The notes under the pieces: generated by a model
Database searches by the model: none
The model's input: only the letters and a program-made list of their open reading frames with translations
What the model was told of the DNA's origin: nothing
Shown: positions 1-9,428 of the stretch, piece by piece
How the letters are laid out: each line of letters opens with the position of its first letter
How positions within the stretch are numbered: position 1 is the stretch's first letter
Translations under genes and position numbers: made by a program
NCBI RefSeq assembly: GCF_036226885.1
Contig: NZ_CP109027.1
Span: 8,618,001 to 8,682,000 of the forward strand
DNA: 64,000 bases
Origin: Streptomyces sp. NBC_00663
GTDB lineage: Bacteria > Actinomycetota > Actinomycetes > Streptomycetales > Streptomycetaceae
Direction: 5' to 3'

Positions 1-2
1 AC

Positions 3-1466
3 GGCTTCGACGGCTGGTTCCTGAACGCCGAGACCGGCGGAGGCGACAGCGCGCTCGGGGCCGCCGTGCTCGGCTTCGTGCGGGAGCTGAAGTCCCTTGC
101 GGCGGCCCGAGGGCAGCGGGTGACCTGGTACGACTCGATGACCGTCAGCGGGTCGGTGAGCTGGCAGGGCGCTCTCAACAGCAGCAACCAGGCCTTCTTC
201 GAGGCCGCCGACGACATGTTCGTCGACTTCCGGTGGACGGCGAGCGGTCTTGCCTCCTCAGGTACCCGTGCTGATCAACTGGGGCGCAGCCGCTATGAGT
301 TGTGGGCGGGTGTGGACGTGGAGGCGAGCGGCTCGGACAGGTCCGTGAACTGGGACGCGATCGTGCCGAGCGGACGCGCCCACATCGCCTCGATCGGGCT
401 GTACCGCCCGGAGTGGACCCGCAACCACCTGCCCGCGACCCGTACCCCTGAGGACTTCCACGCCGCCGACGACCGCTTCTGGACCGGCCGTTCGCTCGAC
501 CCGTCCCGCCCGGACGCCACGGACACCTGGCGAGCGCCGGCCGTGTCCGTCGCCGACCGGTCGACGGTGACGTCGGTTCCCTTCGCGAGCGTGTTCAACA
601 CCGGGCACGGGCTGCGCTGGTACGAGGAAGGCGTGGTCACCTCGGACACGCCCTGGAACCACCTAGGCCTCCAGGACCGGCTGCCGTCGCGGCAGTGGGC
701 GGTACGGACGGAGGGCGGTGGCGCGCGGCCGGCTGTCGGCTTCGACTTCGCGGACGCGTGGCGAGGTGGGAGCAGTGTGCTGGTGGAGGGTGAACTGGAC
801 GCGCCGACGGTGCTGGATGTGTATGCGGCACGGCTGCCGATCGGTGTGGACACGGTTGTCGAGCTGACGCACCGGACCGAGGCGGGGGCGGTGAACGTCG
901 AGCTCGCGGTGGCGACGGGGGAGCCGGGTACGCCGGGTGCGCTGGGCATATCGGGTATGCCGGGGTCGACACCGCCGTACAGCTATCTGCCTGTGAACTC
1001 GGTCAACGACTGGCAGACGGCGACTGTACGGCTCACAGGCCTGACCGGGACCATCCACGCACTCGGCGTGCGGCTCACGTCGGCCGACGGGTCCGCCGGG
1101 CCGGTGAAGTGGCGGCTGGGCGGCATCGCCGTCCGGGACGCGGTCGAGACGCCCGCCGCTCCGACCGGCCTTCGCGTGACCGCGGCGTCCGGCGGCGACC
1201 TCCGCCTGGCCTGGAACCCCGTCCCCGGCGCCACCCGCCACCACACCCTCCACCGCGTCCTCCCCGACGGCACCCGGCGCTTCCTCGGCGGCACCTGCCA
1301 GTCCGCCTACCTCGTCAGCGGTCTGCGACCCGAACAGGGCGAGCGGGCGGCGCGGTTCGAACTGCGTGCCGTGGGGGAGCTGTACACATCGTCGGCGCCC
1401 GTGACTCTGACCCACCCCTGGTCATCGGTAACCATCCCCCCAGCTTTGGAGCACCCGCATGCATGA
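3..1466 (+). CDS. Endo-beta-N-acetylglucosaminidase, GH85 (5' end outside window)
   Basis: C-terminal part of a GH85 endoglycosidase, a family that cuts between the two core GlcNAc residues of N-glycans. The reading frame is open from the first bases and begins with GFDGWFLNAE, where the Asn and Glu of the N-x-E pair fit the catalytic residues of the family. The rest of the barrel is followed by a beta-sandwich region and a fibronectin type III-like domain (about the last 90 residues, starting PAAPTGLRV). The start and any signal peptide lie upstream. The stop overlaps the GH38 start by 8 bases, so the two are probably one operon for high-mannose glycan breakdown. The family call is firm; the substrate is inferred. 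Confidence 0.88.
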   Translation, partial: GFDGWFLNAETGGGDSALGAAVLGFVRELKSLAAARGQRVTWYDSMTVSGSVSWQGALNSSNQAFFEAADDMFVDFRWTASGLASSGTRADQLGRSRYELWAGVDVEASGSDRSVNWDAIVPSGRAHIASIGLYRPEWTRNHLPATRTPEDFHAADDRFWTGRSLDPSRPDATDTWRAPAVSVADRSTVTSVPFASVFNTGHGLRWYEEGVVTSDTPWNHLGLQDRLPSRQWAVRTEGGGARPAVGFDFADAWRGGSSVLVEGELDAPTVLDVYAARLPIGVDTVVELTHRTEAGAVNVELAVATGEPGTPGALGISGMPGSTPPYSYLPVNSVNDWQTATVRLTGLTGTIHALGVRLTSADGSAGPVKWRLGGIAVRDAVETPAAPTGLRVTAASGGDLRLAWNPVPGATRHHTLHRVLPDGTRRFLGGTCQSAYLVSGLRPEQGERAARFELRAVGELYTSSAPVTLTHPWSSVTIPPALEHPHA

Positions 1467-4400
1467 CGACCGCCGTCTGGTCGAGGCCCGTCTCCGGCGC
1501 GTCCTCGACGAGCGCATCCGCCCCGCCGTGTACCCCGAGTCCGTGCCGCTGGACGTGGCCGTCTGGCACGCCCCCGGCGAGCCGGTGCCGGTCGCCGAAG
1601 GGCTGGCGGCCGAGCCCGAGCCGATCGAGGTCGGCGCCCGCTGGGGCGCCCCGTGGGGAACCAGCTGGTTCCGGGTCACCGGGACGGTCCCCGAGGCATG
1701 GGCCGGGAAGACCGTCGAGGCGCTCCTCGACCTCGGCTTCGACGAGAACATGCCCGGCTTCCAGTGCGAGGGCCTCGTCTACCGCCCCGAAGGCACCCCG
1801 GTGAAGGGCCTCAACCCGCGCAACCAGTGGGTCAGGATCGGCGCGCCGGTCGAGGGCGGCGAGGAGGTGCGGCTGCACATCGAGGCCGCCTCCAACCCGG
1901 TCATCCTCGACTACCACCCCTTCCAGCCCACGCGGTTGGGCGACAAGGAGACCGCGGGCAGCGAGCCCCAGTACACGCTCACCCGCATGGACCTCGCCGT
2001 CTTCGACGAGACCGTCTGGCAGCTCGTCCTCGACCTGGAGGTGCTCGGCGAGCTGATGCACGAGCTGCCGACGGACTCGGCGCGCCGCTGGGACATCGTG
2101 CGGGCGGTGGACCGCGCCCTGGACGCCGTCGACCTCCAGGACGTGAACGGCAGCGCCGCCCGGGCGCGGGTACGGCTGGAGACCGTCCTGTCGGAGCCCG
2201 CCGCGCCCTCCGCGCACCGCATCAGCGCGGTCGGCCACGCGCACATCGACTCGGCGTGGCTGTGGCCGCTGCGCGAGACGGTGCGCAAGGTCGCCCGTAC
2301 GACGTCCAACATGACCGCTCTTGTGGAGGACGAGCCGGAGTTCGTCTTCGCCATGTCCCAGGCGCAGCAGTGGGCGTGGGTGAAGGAGCACCGGCCCGAG
2401 GTGTGGGCGCGGGTGAAGAAGGCGGTGGCGGACGGGAGGTTCGTGCCGGCGGGCGGGATGTGGGTGGAGTCGGACACCAACATGCCGGGCTCGGAGGCGA
2501 TGGCCCGCCAGTTCGTGCACGGCAAGCGGTTCTTCCTGGACGAGTTCGGCGTCGAGAACGACGAGGCGTGGCTGCCGGACACCTTCGGGTTCGCGGCGGG
2601 CCTGCCGCAGATCATCAAGGCGGCGGGCTCCAAGTGGCTGCTGACCCAGAAGATCTCCTGGTCACAGACGAACAAGTTCCCGCACCACACCTTCCGTTGG
2701 GAGGGCATCGACGGCACCCGGATCTTCACGCACTTCCCGCCCGTCGACACCTACAACTGCTCCATGAAGGGCAGCGAGATCGCCCACGCGGCCCGCAACT
2801 TCAAGGACAAGGGAGTCGCCCGGCACTCCCTCGCCCCGACCGGCTGGGGCGACGGAGGAGGCGGCACGACCCGCGAGATGGTCGCCAAGGCCGCCCGGCT
2901 GCGCGACCTCGAAGGCTCGGCGACCGTGGTGTGGGAGACGCCGGCGGAGTTCTTCGAGAAGGCCGAGGCCGAGTACCCCGAACCACCCGTGTGGGTCGGC
3001 GAGTTGTACCTCGAACTCCACCGCGCCACCCTCACCAGCCAGGCGAGGACCAAGCAGGGCAACCGCCGCAGCGAGCACCTCCTGCGCGAGGCCGAACTGT
3101 GGGCGGCGACGGCGGCCGTACGATCCGGATTCCCGTACCCCTACGAGGACTTGGACCGCATCTGGAAGACGGTCCTGCTCCACCAGTTCCACGACATCCT
3201 GCCCGGCTCGTCCATCGCATGGGTGCACCGCGAGGCACGGAGGACGTACGAGCGGGTGGCCGAGGAGCTGACCGGCATCATCGAGGCCGCACAGCGCGCC
3301 CTGGCGGGGGAGGGGGACCGGGAGCTGGTCTTCAACTCCACCCCGCACACCCGCGCCGCCGTCCCGGCGGGCGGCGCCGCCACACCGACCGTCGAAGGCC
3401 ACACCCGGCTCACCCCTCGCCCCGCCGGAGGGCACCTCCTCGACAACGGCCTCCTGCGCGTCGAGATCGACGACGACGGACTCGTGGTCTCGGCCTACGA
3501 CATCGCGGCCGACCGTGAGACCGTCGCGCCCGGCACGGCCGCCAACCTCCTCCAACTCCACCCCGACTTCCCGAACATGTGGGACGCCTGGGACGTCGAC
3601 GAGTTCTACCGCAACACGGTCACCGATCTGACGGCGGCGGACGAGGTCGTCGCCGAGGGCGACAACGCCGTGCGGATCGTCCGCACCTTCGGCTCCTCCC
3701 GCGTCACCCAACTGCTGTCCCTCGCACCGGGGGAGCGGCGTCTGCTGCTGGACACGGAGGTCGACTGGCACGAGACGGAGAAGTTCCTGAAGCTGGCGTT
3801 CCCGCTCGACGTGCACGCCGAACGGTACGCGTCGGAGACCCAGTTCGGGCACTTCCACCGTCCCACCCACACCAACACCAGCTGGGAGGCGGCCAAGTTC
3901 GAGGCCTGCAACCACCGCTTCGTCCACCTGGAGGAGCCGGGCTGGGGCGTCGCCGTCGCCAACGACTCGACGTACGGCCACGACGTGACCCGCACGGTGC
4001 GCACGGACGGCGACGGCGGCACGACCACCACCGTCCGGGTCTCCCTGCTCCGCGCCCCGCGCTTCCCCGACCCCGAGACCGACCAGGGTGTCCACCGGTT
4101 CCGGCACGCGCTGATCCCCGGCGCGGGCATCGGCGACGCGGTCCGCGAGGGCTGGCGGATCAACCTCCCGGAACGGCGGACCACCGGGGCCGGCGAGGTG
4201 TCCCCGCTGGTCACGGTCGACCAGGACGCGGTCGTGATCACGGCCGTGAAGCTGGCCGACGACGGCAGCGGCGACGTGGTCGTGCGGCTGCACGAGGCGC
4301 ACGGCGGCCGGGCCAGGGCCACCCTGACGGCCAACTTCGAGGTGGCGGACGTGACGGCGACGGACCTCCTGGAGCGACCGCTGCCGGAAACCCCGGAACG

Positions 4401-4482
4401 GGACGGCAATCGCGTGCCCCTGCGCCTGCGCCCCTTCCAGCTCGTCACCCTGCGCCTGAGGAGGGCAGAATCCGGGGCGTGA
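1459..4482 (+). CDS. Alpha-mannosidase, GH38
   Basis: 1007-residue class II alpha-mannosidase, full length for the bacterial family. The N-terminal domain (about 1-240) leads into the catalytic barrel with zinc-ligand motif GHAHIDSAWLWP (His260, His262, Asp264) and the nucleophile in WLPDTFGF (Asp374). The long C-terminal beta-sandwich domains are intact to the last codon. No signal peptide is visible, so it should act inside the cell on imported mannosyl oligosaccharides released by the upstream GH85 enzyme. Its start lies inside the GH85 stop region and its stop overlaps the next GTG (GTGA), which indicates translational coupling across three genes. Confidence 0.95.
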   Translation: MHDDRRLVEARLRRVLDERIRPAVYPESVPLDVAVWHAPGEPVPVAEGLAAEPEPIEVGARWGAPWGTSWFRVTGTVPEAWAGKTVEALLDLGFDENMPGFQCEGLVYRPEGTPVKGLNPRNQWVRIGAPVEGGEEVRLHIEAASNPVILDYHPFQPTRLGDKETAGSEPQYTLTRMDLAVFDETVWQLVLDLEVLGELMHELPTDSARRWDIVRAVDRALDAVDLQDVNGSAARARVRLETVLSEPAAPSAHRISAVGHAHIDSAWLWPLRETVRKVARTTSNMTALVEDEPEFVFAMSQAQQWAWVKEHRPEVWARVKKAVADGRFVPAGGMWVESDTNMPGSEAMARQFVHGKRFFLDEFGVENDEAWLPDTFGFAAGLPQIIKAAGSKWLLTQKISWSQTNKFPHHTFRWEGIDGTRIFTHFPPVDTYNCSMKGSEIAHAARNFKDKGVARHSLAPTGWGDGGGGTTREMVAKAARLRDLEGSATVVWETPAEFFEKAEAEYPEPPVWVGELYLELHRATLTSQARTKQGNRRSEHLLREAELWAATAAVRSGFPYPYEDLDRIWKTVLLHQFHDILPGSSIAWVHREARRTYERVAEELTGIIEAAQRALAGEGDRELVFNSTPHTRAAVPAGGAATPTVEGHTRLTPRPAGGHLLDNGLLRVEIDDDGLVVSAYDIAADRETVAPGTAANLLQLHPDFPNMWDAWDVDEFYRNTVTDLTAADEVVAEGDNAVRIVRTFGSSRVTQLLSLAPGERRLLLDTEVDWHETEKFLKLAFPLDVHAERYASETQFGHFHRPTHTNTSWEAAKFEACNHRFVHLEEPGWGVAVANDSTYGHDVTRTVRTDGDGGTTTTVRVSLLRAPRFPDPETDQGVHRFRHALIPGAGIGDAVREGWRINLPERRTTGAGEVSPLVTVDQDAVVITAVKLADDGSGDVVVRLHEAHGGRARATLTANFEVADVTATDLLERPLPETPERDGNRVPLRLRPFQLVTLRLRRAESGA

Positions 4483-5624
4483 CGAGCACATCGACGACGA
4501 TCACCGCGCGGGAACTCAACCGGGCCACACTCGCCCGTCAGCTGCTGCTGCGCCGGGAGCCACGGGGAGTCGCCGCCGCGGTCCGGCGGCTCCTCGCCCT
4601 CCAGGCGCAGCAGCCGGCGTCCCCGTATCTCGCGCTGTGGAACCGGCTCGACGGCTTCGACCCGGCCGAGCTGGACGCGGCCTTCGCCGACCGCACGCTC
4701 GTCAAGGCGACCCTGCTGCGGATCACTCTGCACGCGGTCCACCGCGACGACTACGGCACGGTCCGGGAGGCGATGCAGCCGACGCTGTACGCCTCCCGGC
4801 TCGGCTACCGCTTCGTCGCCGCGGGGCTCACCCCGGCGGACGCCGCCGAACTGGAGCCGGGGTTCCTGGAGTTCGCGTCCCGGCCCCGCTCGAACGGCGA
4901 CCTGGCGGGCTGGCTGGCGGAACGGGTGGGCGCGGAGAAGAAGGACGGGGCGTGGTGGGGACTGCGGTCGTACGCCCCGCTGGTCCACGTACCGACCGGC
5001 GGACCCTGGTCCTTCGAGTACTCCCCCTCGTACATCGCCGCTCCCGAGGGCCGCTTCACCGGCGAGCCCGATGCCGCGCTGCGCACCCTCGTCCTCCGTT
5101 ACCTGGAAGGCTTCGGACCCGCGTCGGTGGCGGACATCGCCCAGTTCGCCATGGTCCAACGGGCGCGCGTCCGGACGGCGTTGAAGGAACTCGGGGAGAC
5201 GCTGGAGACGATCGTCGGCCCCGAGGGCAGAACGCTGTACGACGTCCAGGGCGCCCCGCGCCCACCCGCCGACACCCCCGCCCCACCCCGCCTCCTCCCC
5301 ATGTGGGACAGCGTCCTGCTGGCGTACGACGACCGCAGCCGGGTGATCCCGCCCGACTACCGCAAGCTGGTGACCCGGGTCAACGGCGATGTCCTGCCGA
5401 CGTTGCTGGTCGACGGGTACGTGGCCGGTGTGTGGCGCCCCGTGGAGGGCGGCATCGAGGCGACCGCCTTCCACGACCTCCCGGACACGGCATGGGACGG
5501 GCTGGCCGAGGAGGCACGCGCACTGCTCGCGCTCCTGGCCGACCGGGACCCGCGGGTCTACAGCCGGTACGCCCACTGGTGGAGCAAGCTCCCCGCAGGA
5601 CAGACCCGGGTGCTCCCCGGCTGA
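4479..5624 (+). CDS. Winged-helix DNA-binding protein, AlkZ-like DNA glycosylase family
   Basis: 381-residue HTH_42 superfamily protein. Known members (AlkZ, YcaQ/AlkX) remove alkylated bases and unhook interstrand crosslinks. A Q-phi-Q type catalytic motif is present as LQAQQ (Gln42, Gln44) near the N-terminus, placing it with AlkZ-like proteins rather than the Q-phi-D YcaQ group. I chose the GTG at 4479 because GAGGAGGG precedes it at 4458 and it overlaps the mannosidase stop. The pairing with glycan genes does not indicate a shared job and may simply reflect readthrough. Glycosylase activity is inferred from the family; the target lesion is unknown. Confidence 0.82.
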   Translation: MTSTSTTITARELNRATLARQLLLRREPRGVAAAVRRLLALQAQQPASPYLALWNRLDGFDPAELDAAFADRTLVKATLLRITLHAVHRDDYGTVREAMQPTLYASRLGYRFVAAGLTPADAAELEPGFLEFASRPRSNGDLAGWLAERVGAEKKDGAWWGLRSYAPLVHVPTGGPWSFEYSPSYIAAPEGRFTGEPDAALRTLVLRYLEGFGPASVADIAQFAMVQRARVRTALKELGETLETIVGPEGRTLYDVQGAPRPPADTPAPPRLLPMWDSVLLAYDDRSRVIPPDYRKLVTRVNGDVLPTLLVDGYVAGVWRPVEGGIEATAFHDLPDTAWDGLAEEARALLALLADRDPRVYSRYAHWWSKLPAGQTRVLPG

Positions 5625-5750
5625 CCGCCCACGCCCCGCGTTGTCCTCGGCCGCCATGCGGCCCGCGCCGAACGCCCGCTACAGGTTCCCGGACGGCGCC
5701 TTCTGGGCAGAAGATCTCGCCGACGAATCGAACAAGAAGGGACACGCGGC

Positions 5751-6506
5751 ATGACCGACTTCGAGGGCCTCAAGGCCCTGGTGACCGGCGGCGCCTCCGG
5801 CATCGGCCGGGCCACCGCCGAACTGCTGGCCGCGCGCGGCGCCCAGGTCGCCGTCCTCGACCTCGACCCGTCGTCCGTGACCAAGCCCCTGCTCGGACAC
5901 CAGGCCGACGTCACCGACGACGCCGCCGTCCGCCGGGCCGTCGCCGCCGCCGTCGCCGAGCTGGGCGGGCTCGACATCCTGGTCAACAACGCGGGGATCG
6001 GCGCCCAGGGCACCGTCGAGGACAACGACGACGCCGAATGGCACCGCGTGATGGACGTCAACGTCGTCGGCATGGTCCGCGTGGCCCGCGCGGCCCTCCC
6101 GCATCTGCGGCGGTCGTCGCACGCGGCGATCGTCAACACCTGCTCCATCGCCGCCACCGCGGGCCTTCCCCAACGCGCCCTCTACAGCGCGACCAAGGGC
6201 GCGGTCCACTCGCTGACCCTCGCCATGGCCGCCGACCACGTCCGCGAGGGCATCCGCGTCAACTGCGTCAACCCCGGTACGGCGGACACCCCGTGGATCG
6301 GCCGCCTCCTCGACAAGGCCCCCGACCCCGCCGCCGAACGCGCCGCCCTGGAGGCCCGCCAGCCCACCGGTCGTCTCGTCTCGGCCGACGAAGTCGCGGG
6401 CGCCATCGCCTACTTGGCGAGCCCGCTCTCCGGCGCCACCACCGGCACCTCCCTCGCCGTCGACGGCGGTATGCAGGGCCTGCGACTGCGCCCGGCGGGC
6501 CGGTGA
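5751..6506 (+). CDS. SDR family NAD(P)-dependent oxidoreductase
   Basis: 251-residue classical short-chain dehydrogenase. It has the cofactor loop VTGGASGIGRAT near the N-terminus, NNAG in the middle, catalytic Tyr145 and Lys149 in YSATKG, and a C-terminal DGG. The acidic residue after beta-2 (VLDLD) suggests NAD preference. AAGAAGGGA lies upstream as a ribosome site. The aldo/keto reductase remnant directly downstream resembles the L-fucose/D-threo-aldose dehydrogenase type, and Streptomyces fucose operons contain an SDR for 2-keto-3-deoxy-L-fuconate, so a role in deoxyhexose breakdown is possible. That assignment is only contextual. Confidence 0.85.
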   Translation: MTDFEGLKALVTGGASGIGRATAELLAARGAQVAVLDLDPSSVTKPLLGHQADVTDDAAVRRAVAAAVAELGGLDILVNNAGIGAQGTVEDNDDAEWHRVMDVNVVGMVRVARAALPHLRRSSHAAIVNTCSIAATAGLPQRALYSATKGAVHSLTLAMAADHVREGIRVNCVNPGTADTPWIGRLLDKAPDPAAERAALEARQPTGRLVSADEVAGAIAYLASPLSGATTGTSLAVDGGMQGLRLRPAGR

Positions 6507-6515
6507 AGACCCCCC

Positions 6516-6678
6516 GAGGGCTCGGCTTCGGGGCCGCCGCCATGGCCAACCTCTACACCGAGGCCCCCGAACAGCAGGCGCACGAGGCGGTGCCCGCCGC
6601 CTGGAGCCCTCGGGCGACGGCGGCGACGACCTGCCCCACGGCTTCGCCGTCCCCGCCACCCGTGTCTACGACCTCTGA
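6516..6678 (+). pseudogene. Aldo/keto reductase remnant (fucose/aldose dehydrogenase type)
   Basis: Only two short pieces of an aldo/keto reductase survive. The first (about 6518-6602) reads GLGFGAAAMANLYTEAPEQQ and continues HEAV..AAW, the N-terminal strand and helix of the family. After a frame change the second (about 6604-6678) reads GDDLPHGFAVPATRVYDL, which in intact proteins lies about 40-50 residues further on. The catalytic Asp-Tyr-Lys-His core and everything after it are gone, and the start codon region is also missing. It lies directly after the SDR stop and its end overlaps the 3' end of the opposite lipase maturation factor gene. Confidence 0.72.
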
Positions 6679-8087
6679 GCCACCCCCGCCAGGCGCGTCG
6701 GCGGCAGATACTCCCGCACGTACGTCCGCTCCCAGCAGGCGCCCGTCTCCCGCAGTTCACGCCAACTCGTGTACCGGTAGCGGAAGAGACGGGCACGGAC
6801 GTAACGCGGCGGGGCGTCGGGCGGGAACGGGGAGCGGCGGAGCAGTTTCAGGGTGTCGTGGTCGTTCTCCAGCAGTCGCTCCACGAACGTGCCGAACCAC
6901 GGCCCCGCGTACGCGGGCGACAGCGCCGCGAACCACATCAGCCAGTCGAGCCGCAGATGGTACGGGGCGAACTGGCGCGGCCAGTGCCGGGGATCGCCGG
7001 GCTTGCCCTTGAACTCGTACTCCCGCCAGTCCGAGTCCTCGCGCGGCACGTCGTCGGCCGTGCCCTCGACGACGACCTCGTAGCGGATCCGGCTGACGCT
7101 GCCGAACGCGCCGTAGGTGTTGACCAGATGGAGCGGATCGAAGGAGCGGTTCATGATCTGGCGGCGGGAGAGCATGTTCGTCACCGGGTGGTAGCTGAGG
7201 CAGACCAGCAGCGCGGCGACGGCCAGGACGACGATCTCGTACCAGAGCGGGGCGCCGGGCGTCGACGGGGCGTCGTAGGGGAACTCCACCGCCGACAGGG
7301 CCAGCACGACGGTGATCCAGTTCAGCCAGGAGAAGTTGCCCGACAGGACCAGCCACAGCTGGGTGACGATCATCAGCGCGGCGGCCGCTGTCGCGAGCGG
7401 CTGGGGAGTGAACAGCAGGACCGGGACGACGAGTTGGGTGAAGTGGTTCGCGGCCACCTCGGCCCGGTGCAGGGGCCGGGGGAGATGGTGGAAGAACCAG
7501 CTCAGCGGGCCCGGCATCGGCTGGGTCTCGTGATGATGGTCCAGACAGGTCAGCTTCCGCCAGCAGGCGTCCCCGCGCATCTTGATCAGACCCGCCCCGA
7601 ACTCCACCCGGAACAGGATCCAGCGCAGCAGGAACAGCACCACGACCGGCGGGGCCACGTCGTCGTTGCCCAGGAAGACGGCCAGGAAGCCGACTTCGAG
7701 CAGCAGGGACTCCCAGCCGAACGCGTACCAGGTCTGGCCGACGTTGACGATCGACAGATACAGCAGCCACGGCACCAGCCACAGCGCCATCCCCGCCGCC
7801 AACGGCACTCGGGAGTCGAGACCCGCGAGCAGCGCCGCCGACACCGCGCAGCCCGCCCAGGCGCAGACCGCGAAGAAGCGGTCGGAGTAGTGGAGATGGA
7901 ACAGGCTCGGAGCCGCCTTGAAGGGCATCCGTTCGACGTAGCGGGGGACAGGGAGCATGCCGCGCGAGCCGAGCAGGGCCCTGAACTGTAGGGCCGCCGT
8001 CAGGAAGGCCACGAGGTACACACCGGCCAGCGCCCGCTGGAAGACCAGTCGGCTGAGCCAGTAGTCGGGTGCGGTGAACCAGTTCAC
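6666..8087 (-). CDS. Lipase maturation factor family protein (membrane)
   Basis: 473-residue integral membrane protein of the LMF family. It has many hydrophobic helices in the first 300 residues and the characteristic polar segment with FGWESLLLE and FRVEFGAGLIKMRGD. In animals LMF1 is an ER protein needed for folding of secreted lipases; the bacterial role is not established. The start is a GTG at 8087. The C-terminal 80 residues are hydrophilic and contain RFRYRYT and WWERTYV-type aromatic signatures seen in the family. It converges on the SDR/aldo-keto reductase remnant and stands alone on its strand. Confidence 0.88.
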   Translation of the reverse strand: MNWFTAPDYWLSRLVFQRALAGVYLVAFLTAALQFRALLGSRGMLPVPRYVERMPFKAAPSLFHLHYSDRFFAVCAWAGCAVSAALLAGLDSRVPLAAGMALWLVPWLLYLSIVNVGQTWYAFGWESLLLEVGFLAVFLGNDDVAPPVVVLFLLRWILFRVEFGAGLIKMRGDACWRKLTCLDHHHETQPMPGPLSWFFHHLPRPLHRAEVAANHFTQLVVPVLLFTPQPLATAAAALMIVTQLWLVLSGNFSWLNWITVVLALSAVEFPYDAPSTPGAPLWYEIVVLAVAALLVCLSYHPVTNMLSRRQIMNRSFDPLHLVNTYGAFGSVSRIRYEVVVEGTADDVPREDSDWREYEFKGKPGDPRHWPRQFAPYHLRLDWLMWFAALSPAYAGPWFGTFVERLLENDHDTLKLLRRSPFPPDAPPRYVRARLFRYRYTSWRELRETGACWERTYVREYLPPTRLAGVAQRS

Positions 8088-8205
8088 GGCCAGGTGCTCC
8101 TTCCTCCCATTGTCGCGCGGGAACCCCGTGTCACTCTCCGTCTACCACTCCTCCGCTTGCGTAACCCAAGTGAGTGAAGCAGACAATAGTGACGAATGAC
8201 CCGGC

Positions 8206-9423
8206 ATGAGGTGGGAGAGCACGGTGCGTACCGGAACCTTCGTCACTGTCTGCGCGCTCTCGGCGGCGCTGATCGTCGTCGGCTGCGCAGGTGGCAACGA
8301 CACCGAGAACGGCACGAGGTCGAGCGGGGAGATCTTCCTCCAGCCGATCGCGGCCCAGGGGCCCGACCCCTTCACCGCGTCCACGGCGACCGCGACGGCC
8401 ACGGCCGCGCCCATCACCCGAACGCAGCAACCGCGTCAGTCCGGCGACCGCTCCATCTCGGGCGGCACACCCGGCCTCTACGGCGGCACCGCGCGGACCG
8501 GCAGCTGTGACGTGAACCGGCAGATCGACCAGCTGACCGCCGACCCGGCCAAGGGGCGTGCCTTCGCCCAGGTCGCCGGTGTCGCACAGGCCTCGATCCC
8601 CACCTACCTGCGCTCCCTCACCTCGGTCGTGCTGCGCGCCGACACCCGCGTCACCAACCACGGGTACCGAGGCGGACGGGCCACCGACTTCCCGTCCGTC
8701 CTCCAGGCCGGCACCGCCGTCCTGGTCGACAACCGTGGCGTCCCGCGCGTCCGCTGCGCCTGCGGCAACCCGCTGACGTCCGCGGCGCCGCAGCGCGGCA
8801 ACCCCGGGACCAAGGGGCGGGCGTGGTCCGGTTTCGGGCACGACCAGGTGATCGTCGTGACCCCGGCGCCCCAGGTCATCACCCACATCACGATCATCGA
8901 CCTCGTCGACAACACCTGGATCGAGCGGCGCTGCGGACACGACGCACGCCACGACCACGTCGTACCCCGGCCGGAGCCGCTGATCCCGACGACCGCCCCG
9001 ACAGCCACGCCGACACCCACGCCCAGTCCGTCGAGGACCGGGTCCGGCACGAGCGTGAGGCCCGGCGAGAGCGAGGACTCCGCCTCCCCGTCGGACGAAC
9101 AGCGGCTGACGACCGACTGCGCCACCCCGACCGTCACCGTCACCCCCGGCGTCCCCCTCCCCGCGACGCCCGGCACACAGGACCCGGCCTGCCCGGCCGC
9201 CACCGCCACCGCGCCGTCTCCCACGACCGCGCCGCAGACCCCGACCGCCCCCGACACGCCCTCCACCGCGCAGCCCACGGACACTGGGCAGGACATCGGC
9301 CCCGAGACCGTCCCGGACACCCCCGACCTGCCCGACGGCGGCGGGCTCGTCCCCGACAGCCCCGACGAGCCGGTCTCCACCGACAGCATCTTCGACAGCC
9401 CCACGGACGTCTTCGGGAGCTGA
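8206..9423 (+). CDS. DUF6777 domain secreted lipoprotein
   Basis: 405-residue predicted lipoprotein. A hydrophobic signal ends in a lipobox-like VVGC (Cys27 from the ATG; Cys21 if the GTG at 8224 is the true start). The conserved DUF6777 part covers roughly residues 40-245, with SGEIFLQP at its start and four cysteines around RVRCACGNP and RRCGHD. The remaining 150 residues are a low-complexity Thr/Pro/Asp-rich tail that probably spans the cell wall. The downstream gene starts within about 6-60 bases, so the lipoprotein and the PAS-GAF-SpoIIE phosphatase are likely co-transcribed. The molecular function of DUF6777 is unknown. Confidence 0.8.
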   Translation: MRWESTVRTGTFVTVCALSAALIVVGCAGGNDTENGTRSSGEIFLQPIAAQGPDPFTASTATATATAAPITRTQQPRQSGDRSISGGTPGLYGGTARTGSCDVNRQIDQLTADPAKGRAFAQVAGVAQASIPTYLRSLTSVVLRADTRVTNHGYRGGRATDFPSVLQAGTAVLVDNRGVPRVRCACGNPLTSAAPQRGNPGTKGRAWSGFGHDQVIVVTPAPQVITHITIIDLVDNTWIERRCGHDARHDHVVPRPEPLIPTTAPTATPTPTPSPSRTGSGTSVRPGESEDSASPSDEQRLTTDCATPTVTVTPGVPLPATPGTQDPACPAATATAPSPTTAPQTPTAPDTPSTAQPTDTGQDIGPETVPDTPDLPDGGGLVPDSPDEPVSTDSIFDSPTDVFGS

Positions 9424-9428
9424 CGCCC

